Assembly (NCBI RefSeq): GCF_947507565.1 | Contig: NC_089182.1 | Location: 1,426,001-1,490,000 of the forward strand | From: Oscarella lobularis | Lineage: Eukaryota; Porifera; Homoscleromorpha; Homosclerophorida; Oscarellidae | Length of the DNA stretch: 64,000 nt | Reading direction: 5' to 3' | Part shown: positions 55,125 through 64,000 of the stretch, one piece after another | How the letters are laid out: every line of letters starts with the position of its first letter | Position numbering within the stretch: position 1 is the stretch's first letter | Notes under the pieces: generated by a model | What the model was told of the DNA's origin: nothing | The model's database searches: none | What the model saw: only the letters and a program-made list of their open reading frames with translations | Program-made: the position numbers and the translations under genes

Positions 55125-56099
55125 CGGCTGAGTACAAGAGGTGGTGTTCGGGGGGAAAAACACCAGGGTAATATTGTCAAGTGTCAGATGTGGGTGGCCG
55201 GAGGCATTGTCAGCAAAAAGCAAAATTTTTCGTTTTCTTTGGGCTAACTCTCGATCAAACTGGACTAGCCATTCTTCGAACAATGCACTTGTCATCGAGG
55301 CTTTACGATTTGCCTTCCATGTGAATGGCAATTGTGAGATATTGATGCCCTAGGGGTATTCGCTTTCCCAATCACGAGGGGCCTCATTTTCTCTCCAGTG
55401 AGAGAGCAGCATAGCATCACGGTTAATCGCTCTTTTGCCTTCTTTCCACTCTTGAAGACTCCCCTTTCAAAACCAGTGATTTGGTAGGAAGAGCTCTATA
55501 AAATAATCCAGTTTCGTCGAGGATAAAAATGTTCGCAGGACTGAATCCTCTGCATAATTCAGAAACACGCGCCTGCAACTCAGATACCGTGTCCGCGTTG
55601 ACTGCTGCTGATTCACCCGACAGGCAAGGAAAATAAATTGCATGTGTCTTTCGGAATTAGTCTAGCCATTAGACGCTGTAAATTCGACGTTTCCAATTTC
55701 TCTGGCAAACATCACCGCTTTCTGTTGGATATGTGACCCAGATATATGGATATTTTTGGAACAAGCCATCTTGAACCATTCGAAAATCAACTCATTTATT
55801 GAATCGTGGCCTGTGGTGCGATGTGAGCGTTTCCGGTTTAATGGAGACCCGGACGAATAAGCCAACTGACCATAAATTCCTCGCGCTGCTTCACAATGCT
55901 TTGTATCGGTGTTTTCCCGACACCGAACTTGGCAGCAATTTGCCGAGCGGACGTTCTTTCTATCGATAAATCGAGAACCTTTACACGGTCGTCGAGAGAA
56001 AGTCATTTTCGCTTGTTTGTAGCCATTAGAAAGCTGAGAACGCCAAAAAGGTCGACAGAAGAGAGTAAGCGAGCAGATTGAAGACCGTGGCCTAGCGCG

Positions 56100-56333
56100 A
56101 TCGAGCAGAGAATGTCGCGCTTTGCTCGAACATGTACATACGCGTGGCATTGAAGAAAAAGTAGCTATTGGTCGCTATATTGTTTGGATCCCCCTTACGA
56201 TGCCTTGCCACGGCCTCTAGGCGACTCTTTGGGGACGACGATAAATATGCGGTTGTCTGCAAGGTTTGTATATTTCCCAATTGACCCACGCATGCGCCCC
56301 AGGTTATAACATCTAAAGATATAGTGGATCGCA
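56100..56333 (-). repeat. Putative 3' LTR of the third Gypsy element
   Basis: On the minus strand a purine tract (GTAGAAGGGAGGGAGT) is followed by TGTTGCGATCCACTATATC, consistent with a polypurine tract and LTR start near 56333. The downstream end abuts the Tigger 2 N-terminus near 56100. No second LTR was found for comparison, so the call is tentative. Confidence 0.4.
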
Positions 56334-56489
56334 ACAACTCCCTCCCTTCTACAGGAGTGCGTCCTCGCACATGTGTACAACCGACAGAAAATAAAAAGAT
56401 AGGGGCAGCTGCCTAACAATGTGGGTAACAAAAACGTCAAACAGCGAGAAATAGAGACAATGGGAAATAGTTTAGATCTGTTAATGGCT

Positions 56490-58260
56490 GAGACTAGCAA
56501 CAAAGCCGTCACGGAAACGACTGGGAAGCGTGCCCACGCTACGTCGCCTAGGACGCGAAGAAGTATGAAGACGAGTAGTAGAAGTAGAAGCAGGGCGAAG
56601 ATACCGGGTTACTTGAGCCTGAGCTTGTGTCGCATTGAGATCCTTTTTGTCTGAAGTGGCGGCGCCTTCACCATCCTTGGAGCAGGATTGATCAGAGACG
56701 AAATCGGCGCTCGTGTCGTCACACGGCGGAGCTCCTGTAGCGAAGGCGACTTCCGCATCCTGATCACCACAACGATCCTCGACGCTGATTGAAGAAGCGT
56801 AGTGAGGCCCTGCGCCGTCGCGCGGTAAGACTGGCTCGGAGCCATTTGCGGTCAGTGATCCATCCGATGTAGGACCCTTATCATGAGCAGTAGTCAAATT
56901 GGCGGTGTCGGACAAAAGTGCTTGAGTAGAAGAACGAAGACGAAAATCGTCGTGAGGATAATAGCGAACAATCCGTTGAACATGAGCCATGGTCGATTTC
57001 TGCGTGTCCAGATGAACAAGCTCGTATGTAACGTCGGAGAGGCGGCATCGAACACGATAGGGCCGTCGAAATGACGTCGTAACTTTGGCGAAAGACCAGA
57101 TTTGCGAACGGACGTATGAAGTAGAACCAGAGAACCAGGTTCGAACGAAACGGCGATATGACGAGGGTCATAGTATTTTTTTTCGGCGAACGTCGGTTTC
57201 TGTTTGAGTAGCACGAGCCAACTCGAAGGCTCGGCGGAGCTTTGAAGACTTGAGAACAATGCCGTAGTCGTTTTCTTCGTTGGTTATTTCTTGTTCAGGT
57301 CCCCAAAGTACGTCCGACGGAAGACGGGCGTCTCGACCGTGAACCAAGAAAAACGGCGAATTGTGGATGGCGTCAACCAGGCTTGTACGATAAGCGAATG
57401 CGAGTGCCCCAAAATACTGATCCCAATTCGTTTGATCCTCATCGGTGTAGGCGATGAGGCCGGCGGCAAGACTGCTATTGAATCTTTCAACTTGGCCGTT
57501 CGTCTGGGGGTGATACGCTGTCGTGAATACTTTATCCACTTGTACAAACGCAGGCAAACGCGCTTAAAAAGACGTAAATTGACTTCCGCTGTCAGTCAAC
57601 AGTTGAGTTGGGCATCCGTGACGGAAGATAAGCTGATTGACGACAACGTCGGCGATGGTTTCAGCGAGTATATCCGGAACAGCTGTAAGTTCCACCCAGC
57701 GACTGAATTGGTCTACTATCACAACGACGAAGCGATTGCCGAGGAGAGTAGGAGGCAGAGGGCCCAAGATGTCGACTCCGACCACTTGAAATGGGTAAGT
57801 TGCGCTGAATTGTTGCAAACGTCCTGCTTTCTTGGGTTGATGTTGTTTTCGCACTTGACAGGCGTGGCAATACTTGTACATTGTATCGCACCACTCTAAA
57901 TAATCCTCTGGGCATGATGGGACCTGAAAGTTCTATTAATTTACGAAAAATACAACAAATGCACATTACACCGTGTACTCACCGTTGACCGATGAGATGA
58001 ATTGAAGAACTGTATTTGAAACTCCATATACCCGGTCGGCATAAGATCAAGAGGCAGTCGAGTTGCCTGTCCAGAATTGCTTGGTATTCCTTTTGCCGAG
58101 AGTTGTGCAGCGTCTTCGTCGAGCGGCACTCGGAGAAAGGAAAAGGATCCGCGCCAAAATTGAAGTATAGCAAACAACCTGCGGTTTTCAGATCCGACAA
58201 CGTTTTCTTTCATGTAGTAATGGACTTTGTCCTCAGACACCATTCCACTTCATTCGAGAC
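56490..58260 (-). pseudogene. Third Gypsy element, integrase and C-terminal region
   Basis: Minus strand: an upstream part (58243-57980) ends in a good donor (ACG then GTGAGT) and continues after an AG near 57927 with CPEDYLEW and CHACQVRKQH (integrase zinc domain). Then follow VVGVDILGPLPPTLLG, LLTDSGSQFTSF (57881-57564), and TTAYHPQTNGQVERFNSSLA with LAFAYRTSLVDAIHNSPF (57557-57168), giving the D, D, E triad. Next is GSLVLLHTSVRKSGLSPKL, then a Ser/Asp-rich tail to 56481. Protease, RT and RNase H are absent. Frame changes near 57560 and 57200 indicate decay. Confidence 0.82.
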
Positions 58261-58299
58261 GCGCGAGAGGCAGAAACCGAAGCCTTCTTGGCGTTTAAA

Positions 58300-58882
58300 C
58301 AGTGTCTAGAACGGTGTGAAGGTTATAAAGTTATGCAGATATACATGTAAAACTTAGAGAGTTTAAAACTTGTTGGTAGAAAATGAACGTAAATGCTCCC
58401 TTAAATTTGTATAAACCAATTCCTTAACATGTAAAATACCCAAAGCTGTTTTTATTTTTGTTTTGTTGCTGAGCGACAAAGTCTGGTAGCCAGTATTTAG
58501 AGTAGGCGGTAACAATCATATCCTTTAAGCAACGGCAAAAACTCTGCCTGCTGTCCATAATTATTTAATCTTGAAACTATATACCGCTATCCTTCTTCAA
58601 CAGGGCTGACCCTTTTCCTAAAGGTCAAATTGCCACGGTTCAGGTACATCTATAAAATGTCTTATAAAGTTGTTGCGGTAATAGCAAATATCTCATATCA
58701 AAGTGCGAGGGAGAATCAAAGGCGCTGACAAGGTAATAAATCTTGTATCCTCCCTAAGGATGATATTTATTACCCCTGCGGTCGTCCATAGCAGTTGCAG
58801 AGGGTGATTTATAGCGTCGGCGACAGGCAAAGCGACCGCGGCTTTCAAGCCGGATGGAACGTCTTGCCGTTTTAAGGTGGTA
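58300..58882. other. No feature recognised
   Basis: Noncoding DNA between the third Gypsy remnant and Tigger 3. The last two bases (TA, 58881-58882) are the Tigger target duplication. Confidence 0.45.
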
Positions 58883-60773
58883 CAGTAGTCCCTCGCTTGA
58901 GCGACCCCTCTCGCAAGCGACCACCTCTCTTGAGCGACCAAATTTTGGAGCACGGACCCACTGTAGCACATCTTTACCTCTTGTGAGCGACCACCTCGGT
59001 AGTGCGGCCAGCGACCGGGGTATTTTGCGACTTTAAGTAACGTGCGTTAGCCTCTTGCACGCGACTGTCGTTTGCAGCTGCCGAAGCCCACGCCTCGATG
59101 CCTAAGGATAAACAACGTAGGGTTCTCACCCTAAAAGAAAGATTAGATGTTCTTCGCCGAGTTGAAAGAGGGAGGTCGTGCCGGGCTGTCGCTACGGAGT
59201 TAAAAGTTGGTAAAACCCAGATTCAGAACATTCTTAAGGAAAAAGAGAGCTTACTCAAACAATGAGCCGAAGGAGGTAACTCTCAAAGGAAGTACACGAA
59301 GCCTAAGGGCTCGTGCCAAAAACATTCCCGTTAGCGGGCGCATACTTCAGGAGCGAGCAAAGCAATTTTCTGTAGAATTAGGCTACGACTCTTTTACCGC
59401 GTCTAACGGATGGCAGCAAAGATGGCAGAAGCGACATAACGTCAAAATGGCAGTCCTGTCTGGGGAAGGCGCGGACGTCGATGAAAACGTAGTGTCCGAC
59501 TGGAAGAAAAGACTGGAAACAATATGTGAGGGATACGAATTAGGCAACATCTTCAACGCTGATGAAACTGGACTTTTTTTCCGAGCTCTGCCTACTCGAT
59601 CATTTGTTCACGCCGCGAAAGGTGAACAAGCGAAAGGCGGGAAAAAGGCAAAAGAGCGAGTTTCAGTTCTTGCGTGTTCCGCCACTGGGGAGAAACTCAA
59701 GCCTCTTGTCATTGGTCGAAGCGCAAAGCCGCGGTGCTTTAAAGAACTTGTCAGCAGAGCATGTCTTCCTGTGGATTACAGCAGCAATAGGCGAGCGTGG
59801 ATGACGAGCAAACTCTTTGAAGAATGGCTAGATAAGCTGAATCAGAGTATGCAACAAAAAGGTCGTTCCATTTTGCTCCTTGTTGACAACTGCAGCGCGC
59901 ACCCTGATGTTCATCGCTCCAACGTCAAATTGGTTTTTCTCCCGCCAAACACCACTTCCAAGTTGCAGCCATGCGACGCGGGCATACTTCAGGCAGTGAA
60001 ATTAGTGTATCGAAAGAAGTTGCTCCGTCGGGTTATAAGTCTCATGGACGATGCTGCTTCTGCAACCGAAATATGCAAGGCTGTAAACGTTCTTGACGCA
60101 ATAATGTGGCTCAAGTGTGCCTGGGATGCCGTGAGCAACGTCACAATTCAAAAATGCTTTTCGAAGTGTGGTTTCCCTGTTACTCCAGGGACGCTTTCTG
60201 ACAATCGTGGCGAAAATGACGAAACTAAATCCACTGATGAAGAATTGGGGTCTCTCCTTCCTGGAATTGACATCGGATGGGACGAATACGCAGAACGCGA
60301 CAACGAGCTTCCTACATGCGAAACGATTGAAGATAGTTGGGAAATGAACCTTATGGCGGATCTGAGAAAGGAAGAGCAGGACGAAGAAGACGACGATCTA
60401 GAAGACGAGGATGACGATGAGCAAGCAAGCTACGACAATGGTACAGCAAATAGGTATGTCATTAGCGAGGAAACTGCAGCTTTGGCGCTTCGTCATTTGC
60501 GCGATTTTTCGGTTGCTCAGGGAAACGCTTATTTGCTAGATCTAGTATGCAAAAGTCAATCAGTTGTTGACAGGATTCTCGTCGCAAAGCGCCTTAAAGC
60601 TAAGCAGACTAAGATTACTTCATTTTTCTTGTAATGATTGTCTACGGAATAAAGAGAATAAATGCATGTACGAGGTTTTAAAACACCACGCCTATTTCTC
60701 ATGGGCGACCACCTCGTTTGAACGACCATTTTTTAACGTACAAACGTGTGGTCGCTCAAGCGAAGGACTACTG
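58883..60773. mobile_element. Tigger (pogo) transposon 3, nearly intact
   Basis: The ends are CAGTAGTCCCTCGCTTGAGCG (from 58883) and the inverse CGCTCAAGCGAAGGACTACTG (to 60773), flanked by TA (58881-58882 and 60774-60775), the usual Tc1/mariner duplication. Several GCGACCACC repeats lie just inside each end. Length 1,891 bp with a single transposase gene. Confidence 0.95.
59098..60634 (+). pseudogene. Tigger 3 transposase, one frameshift
   Basis: The gene should start at 59098 (MPKDKQRRVLTLKERLDVL), a Psq/CENP-B-type HTH (ATELKVGKTQIQNILKEKE), but this frame ends in TGA near 59262. The rest continues in the next frame (open 59207-60634): a second HTH (ARAKNIPVSGRILQERAKQF, FTASNGWQQRW), NADETGLFFRALP, SILLLVDNCSAHPD, PPNTTSKLQPCDAGI, NVLDAIMWLKCAWD, an acidic tract (DEEDDDLEDEDDDEQ) and the C-terminal KQTKITSFFL. 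The three catalytic Asp positions are present. The break is one inserted or two deleted bases near 59250. Confidence 0.92.
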
Positions 60774-62396
60774 TATCGTGGGTTATCCGCCTCCCTCTGT
60801 CTTTTTGAATAAAATTGACTATGCGTGCAATGATTTGTTCCTTGGAAGAGCAAACACTTCTGATCTAACTGAAAGTCGCCACGTCGTAGTCCGTCCATTC
60901 AAATTCAAGTGAGGAATTGTTTAAAAAAACCGTAAGAAAACTTCTAAGTGATATTCCGTTGTACCTTCTTCATATTCCCTTGCTATCGCTTCGAAAACGT
61001 CGTTTATGGCATCGTCTCCTACAAAATTATACTTCGATTAGGTTTTCCGACGTCCACTTGACCGTTTAGCGATCTTCAGCATTTTCAAATCCCTTCATTT
61101 CGGCCTCATTCAGCGATCGGAGTCGATTCTTGTATAAATGGATATCAATGACGTATCGTCTCCACATATGCGAGAGGAGAGAAGGCTAAAGCAAGCACTC
61201 GAACCGAAATTGCAGTCAACGGTCCCGACGTCCGCCATTTTAGAAACCCGAGACAATGGCTGCCGAAGCTGGAGGCCAATTCCATTGCGTTTTTCTCTCT
61301 ATCGAAAGCCTAATAATACCGAAAAAAGCTTGAAATTGATCCAAAACAGGGTTAGAAAGTTCCCTTTAGCGTATTTTAGAACCAAAGGATGTTGGGCTTC
61401 GATCGGTTTCGCGAGCTTTGGCGACAATCGTGAAAACTCTTACAAATCAAATCAGCGTTTATAAGGCAACTTACAACGTTTCAGATGATAGCGAAGCCCG
61501 CTTTTCTCTTCTGGTGGGCTGCAAAAATACGAAAGAGCTTAGGAACGCATAGGAAAGGTGCGACTTCATCTGAGACAGGTGCGAACGTACACTCAACGAG
61601 GGTGACGAAAATCTATTTGGTGCAGTTCAATCCTAAAAAGGCTCCCACATAACTACCGAAATCGTCATCCAAATCGCCGGTTTCAACTTCTTCATCATTG
61701 TCATTCGAGTCGAATGGCTCGAGTGAAACGACTGCCGGAGGACCAGAATTCATTTTTTTCCGAGCTTCCTCGTTTAGTTGACGAAATATGGAGCGAACAT
61801 GGAGTTGCTCCTGTCGCCTGGATCGTTGAATTCTGGGTTCCTGCCAAAATACCTCATTACAGCATTAGGAATATTGCTGTGGAAATACAAACGTTTGAAA
61901 TGTCGTCGTCTTCATCCCTTGAAGTATCATCTTCGGTCGTGGAATCTTCGTGGAGATCTTCTTCCTCTTCTTCCACTCGACGCCCTAAGTTTAGAAAGTG
62001 AGACATTTATTTTTCAATAATTTTTCCTACTTTTTGTCCTTTTTCCGGGTTGGCTCTTTGCTGCGACTTTCCCTCTTCCTCTTCCTGAGCCTCTTCCTTT
62101 TCCTTTTCCTTCTCCTCTTCTTCCTCTACCTCTGCCTCTAGCCGCTATTCCTTCATCGTCACCATGGCCAAACGCGCCTGGATTGTAGGTCGGCCCCTCC
62201 TGCTGCTCCTGCCTATCGCGATGTTTCTTCTTACCGTAGTTTCACAAATTTTCGTTCTATATTTATTTTCGTACAACGTGCAGTGTACGAAAATTAGAAA
62301 TACGAATATTACCTTGGGTTGAATAAAAATAAGTGTAATTTGTACGTCACGTAGCGCGCGTGCATAGCACGTGTACCTGTGTGTTCGGGTTGCCTT
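60774..62396. other. Noncoding stretch with a pyrimidine tract and a hairpin
   Basis: A plus-strand C/T-rich tract of CTCTTC / CCTTTT units occupies about 62060-62155. A frame at 61714-62001 ends in a Ser-rich region and has no recognised motif, and one at 61138-61464 likewise. A 10-bp stem hairpin lies at 62266-62293. The start of the pogo-like element must lie here, but no TIR was identified. Confidence 0.45.
62266..62293. repeat. Hairpin, 10-bp stem
   Basis: TTTTCGTACA and TGTACGAAAA are perfect reverse complements separated by 8 bases. It lies about 100 bp before the pogo-like gene and could belong to the element terminus. Confidence 0.8.
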
Positions 62397-64000
62397 ATGT
62401 CTCAGTCTATACGAACTTTCTTTAGGCCTGCCAACGGCCTTCCTGATCCGAAAGGGTCGCTGTCACAGAGTGTCACTTCGCACGCCATTGCAGCTGCAAA
62501 CCGCGAAGTTGAAGAGTCTATAAACAAAGAGGATAGTCGAAAACGTGCCAAGCACTACCATCGGTAAGCATATTTGAATAATTAACGTGAGATTGGCAAA
62601 ACTGTGGCTTTTTTCGAATAGATATACCGCTGTCGTCCGCGCACAAGTGGGAAGGTACGCTCTTCAGCACGGCGTCTCCGAAGCGGCGCGTGTCTTCTCA
62701 AGGAAGCTTGGTCACCAGGTCAGCAAGACAACGGTCCAGTCGCTAAAGACCGCTTACGTGAGTGGTTCAAAGAAGGACGGGCATGATGGCGAGCCAACAA
62801 CTCTGCCTCCAAAAAAGCGAGGAAGGAACGTTCTTTTGGGAGAAAAATTGGACCAAAAGGTCCAGGCGTACCTTGTAAAAGTGAGAGAAGGTGGTGGAGT
62901 TGTCTCCGCAAGAATTGCTGTAGCCGCAGCGAAAGGGATAGTCAAATCCTACGATAAGTCATATCTCGCTGAATTTGGAGGTCACATAAGCCTTGGCGTG
63001 CCTTGGGCATACTCCCTCTTTCGTCGCATGAACTTTGTTCAAAGAAAAGTTACTACTGCTAAAAGCAAGCACTCTGCTGCGGAATTTAACCGGCTGAAAG
63101 AGAAATTTTTGGCCGATGTTGAGGCAACTGTAAAGATGGAAGAAATTCCTCCAGAACTGATTCTTAACTTAGATCAAACCGGTATAAGGATTGTTCCAAG
63201 CAGAACTTGGACTATGGAGCAACAAGGTAGCAAACGAGTTGAAATCATTGGAGCAAATGACAAAAGAATGATTACGGCTGTTTTCTGCGGATCTCTTGCT
63301 GGCAATTTCTTGCCTCTTCAAATAATATATGGAGGTAAGACTGAGCGCTGCCATCCTCGATTTCAGTTTCCAGATGACTGGGATATTACGCACTCGCCGA
63401 AGCATTGGTCCAACGAAAGTACAATGATTGAATACTTTCAAAATATTGTAATCCCCTACGTTGAAAATAGTCGTAAATCGTCTGAGGAAAAAAAAGCGGC
63501 TCTTGCCATTATGGACAACTTTAAAGGCCAAGTCACTGCTTCAGTTAGCAGTCTTCTAGAGGCGAATAATATTCACGTGTGTCTGTTGCCTGCAAACACA
63601 ACAGATCGACTGCAGCCAATGGACATATCAGTTAACAAACCAGGTAAAGATTTCTTGAAAAGGCGTTTTGAGGCCTGGTACGCAGAAGAAATTCAGAAAC
63701 AACTAGATGGAAATGACATTGAGTCTACTGAATTAGCACCAGTTGATCTTAGCTTGCCAAGGCTGAAGGTCCTAGGAGCAAAATGGATTCTGGAAATGTT
63801 TCATTATTTATCTCATAATCCACAAATAGTTGTACGAGGTTTTCAAAAAGCTGGAATTGCTGGAGTTGTGTATGGTTGCGAAGAGAGCGACGAAAGGCAA
63901 ACTGATGAAGACGAGGCCATACTGGTATACAGCGACGAGTCGGAGAGCGACGAAGGGCAAACTGATGAAGACGAGGCCATACTGGTATACAGCGACGAGT
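62397..64000 (+). CDS. Pogo-like DDE_1 transposase, spliced, runs off the window
   Basis: Exon 1 (62397-62563) starts MSQSIRTFFRP and a 58-bp GT-AG intron (62564-62621) joins in phase 2 to exon 2, which stays open to the window end. Landmarks: RYALQHGVSEAARVFSRKL (HTH-like), ELILNLDQTGIRIVPS, MEQQGSKRVEIIGANDKR, AVFCGSLAGNFLPLQIIY, HSPKHWSNESTM, ALAIMDNFKGQVTASVSSLL, HVCLLPANTTDRLQPMDISV, FLKRRFEAWYAEEI and GAKWILEMFHYL. This is a pogo/Tc1-mariner DDE superfamily common in cnidarians and sponges, with the expected Asp residues visible (LDQTG; MDNFKG). No stop or frameshift is seen, so it may be a functional transposase. The 3' end and right TIR lie outside. Confidence 0.9.
63885..64000 (+). 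repeat. 60-bp in-frame tandem repeat at the window edge
   Basis: The segment from GAGAGCGACGAA at about 63885 is repeated from about 63945 with one substitution seen. It encodes a 20-residue acidic unit (ESDE(R/G)QTDEDEAILVYSDES). It continues out of the window. Confidence 0.9.

Larger units (their letters stand above)
52520..56090 (-). pseudogene. Tigger/pogo transposase 2, split by a TIR element
   Basis: Minus strand: an HTH region with KNIHISGSHIQQKAVMFARE and FTASNG (55790-55675), GLFYRALP-type residues near 55490, SALFEEWLVQFDRELAQRKR, ILLFADNASGHPHL and FFPPNTTSCTQP (55331-55130). The frame is then cut by the 1,945-bp insertion and resumes (LD, stop, GII; then MNVLDAVRWLHQAW at 53085) to a C-terminal part near 52520. 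Joining the flanks of the insertion restores the expected Gln-Pro-Leu-Asp context, which identifies the insertion point exactly. Several stops are present. Confidence 0.8.

Noticed and set aside
61138-62001. Two plus-strand frames (61138-61464 and 61714-62001)
   Set aside because: No motif or splice signals; the Ser-rich end is simple sequence. Left unannotated as genes.

Overview
This is eukaryotic, almost certainly metazoan, DNA. Coding regions are split by short GT-AG introns (about 34 to 61 bp in several elements, 210 bp in the Helitron), there are no operons, and no rRNA, tRNA or CRISPR was seen. The mix of families (Helitron, P element, piggyBac, hAT, Tigger/pogo, Merlin, Mutator-like, Ty3/Gypsy, an RT with a restriction-like endonuclease tail) and the style of the proteins suggest an early-branching animal such as a sponge or cnidarian. 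That placement is an inference. No intact ordinary host gene was found; the best host-like pieces are two exons of a protein-kinase domain (36867-37200) and an unidentified exon (32787-32990).

Layout. 1-7409: a nearly complete Helitron, with an RPA-like OB-fold gene divergent from a spliced Rep/helicase gene, a minisatellite, and a 3' hairpin ending in CTAG at 7409. 7410-11290: gene-poor DNA with a 656-bp foldback element (9555-10210) and a GIY-YIG-like fragment. 11620-16475: P-element-like transposon P1, inserted in a tandemly duplicated sequence. 16757-19350: minus-strand remnants of a DUF6729-type transposase-like gene and of a second Helitron. 19748-24390: a piggyBac gene on the minus strand with a hAT element (21267-23898, 5-bp target duplication) in one of its introns. 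24480-31530: a Mutator-like gene split by a Ty3/Gypsy element with both LTRs (24773-30989). 32081-35164: palindromic repeats and an integrase-core pseudogene. 35192-37543: Tigger, kinase and P/THAP-type fragments. 38122-42581 and about 43725-45470: two more P-like elements, P2 and P3. 46270-58260: Merlin, RT-endonuclease, two Gypsy and one Tigger remnants; the Tigger is split by an unclassified 1,945-bp TIR element with no visible target duplication. 58883-60773: a nearly intact Tigger with TA duplication. 62397-64000: a spliced pogo-like transposase gene running off the window.

The most interesting system is the P-like family. Three diverged copies each carry a THAP-less P-type transposase gene and, convergent with it, a second gene for a protein of roughly 330-340 residues that shares four motif blocks between copies. 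P1 and P2 have matching CATAGAT-type termini and 7-bp direct repeats. A conserved second gene is not part of the classical P element, so this looks like a two-gene P superfamily lineage.
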